From assembly GCA_039881145.1 (NCBI GenBank), contig JAYKKI010000015.1, forward strand, positions 25,711,001 through 25,775,000: a stretch of DNA of 64,000 nucleotides. Reading direction: 5' to 3'. The position numbers were made by a program, and so were the translations under genes. A model generated the notes under the pieces. It did not search any database, was not told the DNA's origin, and saw only the letters and a list, made by a program, of their open reading frames with translations. Shown here one piece after another: positions 63,761 through 64,000 of the stretch. The first letter of the stretch is position 1; every line of letters starts with the position of its first letter. This stretch comes from Druceiella hillmani. Its lineage: Eukaryota; Arthropoda; Insecta; Lepidoptera; Hepialidae.

Positions 63761-63980
63761 TCAATCATAGCTTGTTGTGCACCTTTTAAAACGGAGCCAA
63801 CATTGCTTGATCCAGTCAACGTTACGGAAGCCTGCCCATGGCAGAGTTTGTGACAGTATGTTTCATTACCAAAGAAGCCATATGTCTAAAATAATTATCG
63901 TGCGATACAAGTGATTTGAAGCAAAATGTTGTGTGTTTAAACATCGATAACAAAAGTGCTGTAAAATGTTATGAGAACCG
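63761..63980 (+). other. Possible exon ending at a strong splice donor
   Basis: After the minisatellite, about 220 bp of more mixed composition ends in ACCG|GTAAGT at 63980/63981, close to the ideal 5' splice site. In the frame of an ATG at about 63838 it reads MAEFVTVCFITKEAICLK, stop, then LSCDTSDLKQNVVCLNI and DNKSAVKCYENR to the donor, so one TAA interrupts an otherwise protein-like frame. Another frame just upstream (TEPTLLDPVNVTEACPW) also looks coding. It may be a non-coding 5' exon, a coding exon with a stop, or chance. Confidence 0.25.
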
Positions 63981-64000
63981 GTAAGTTTTACAAAATATAC

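Overview
The window looks like intergenic or intronic DNA from a large, AT-rich, repeat-laden animal genome, most likely an insect or other arthropod. The evidence is the very high A+T content, about fifteen dinucleotide arrays (mostly (TA)n and (CA)n), several decayed Jockey/CR1-like non-LTR retrotransposons, tRNA-derived SINEs, MITE-like inverted repeats and relics resembling Penelope-like elements (PLEs). I see no prokaryotic gene organisation, no complete protein gene, no intact rRNA or tRNA gene, and no CRISPR array. The species cannot be named from sequence alone.

Layout. 0.9-4.3 kb: a minus-strand LINE relic (LINE-A) with ORF1, endonuclease and reverse transcriptase (RT) remnants and an internal deletion. 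4.3-12.3 kb: gene-poor AT-rich DNA with microsatellites, small tandem duplications, a PLE-like terminal fragment (8.75-8.85 kb) and a possible minus-strand exon (11.3-11.6 kb). 12.3-12.5 kb: a (GT/GC)-rich alternating purine-pyrimidine block. 12.6-14.4 kb: a plus-strand LINE relic (LINE-B) that still shows the RT motif YADD. 14.4-37 kb: mostly non-genic, with TA arrays, hairpins, diverged tandem duplications, a dispersed repeat module in several copies, a TIR element at 31.3 kb and a possible exon at 16.4-16.6 kb. 37.3 and 51.8 kb: two copies of one tRNA-derived SINE. 41.6-41.9 kb: an inverted PLE-like terminal structure containing a hammerhead-ribozyme-like motif. 43.1-43.6 kb: the 3' end of another LINE (LINE-D), whose 3' UTR matches the SINE tail. 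48.1-48.8 kb: the two best candidate coding exons, minus strand. 55.7-57.2 kb: a 1.44-kb hexanucleotide array joined directly to a PLE-like terminus. 57.6 kb: a MITE-like inverted repeat. 59.5-60.5 kb: a third minus-strand RT relic (LINE-C). 63.2-63.8 kb: a 17-bp minisatellite, followed by a possible exon ending at a strong splice donor.

How the parts relate. The connected story concerns retroelements. The SINE tail and the LINE-D 3' end are alike, which suggests that the SINE used LINE-D-type machinery. The three PLE-like copies share one terminus. One copy carries a hammerhead-like core, one begins exactly at the base after the predicted cleavage site, and one carries the long hexanucleotide array as an apparent tail. 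These links come from reading alignments by eye, with no database search. The candidate exons are unrecognised and are given low confidence.
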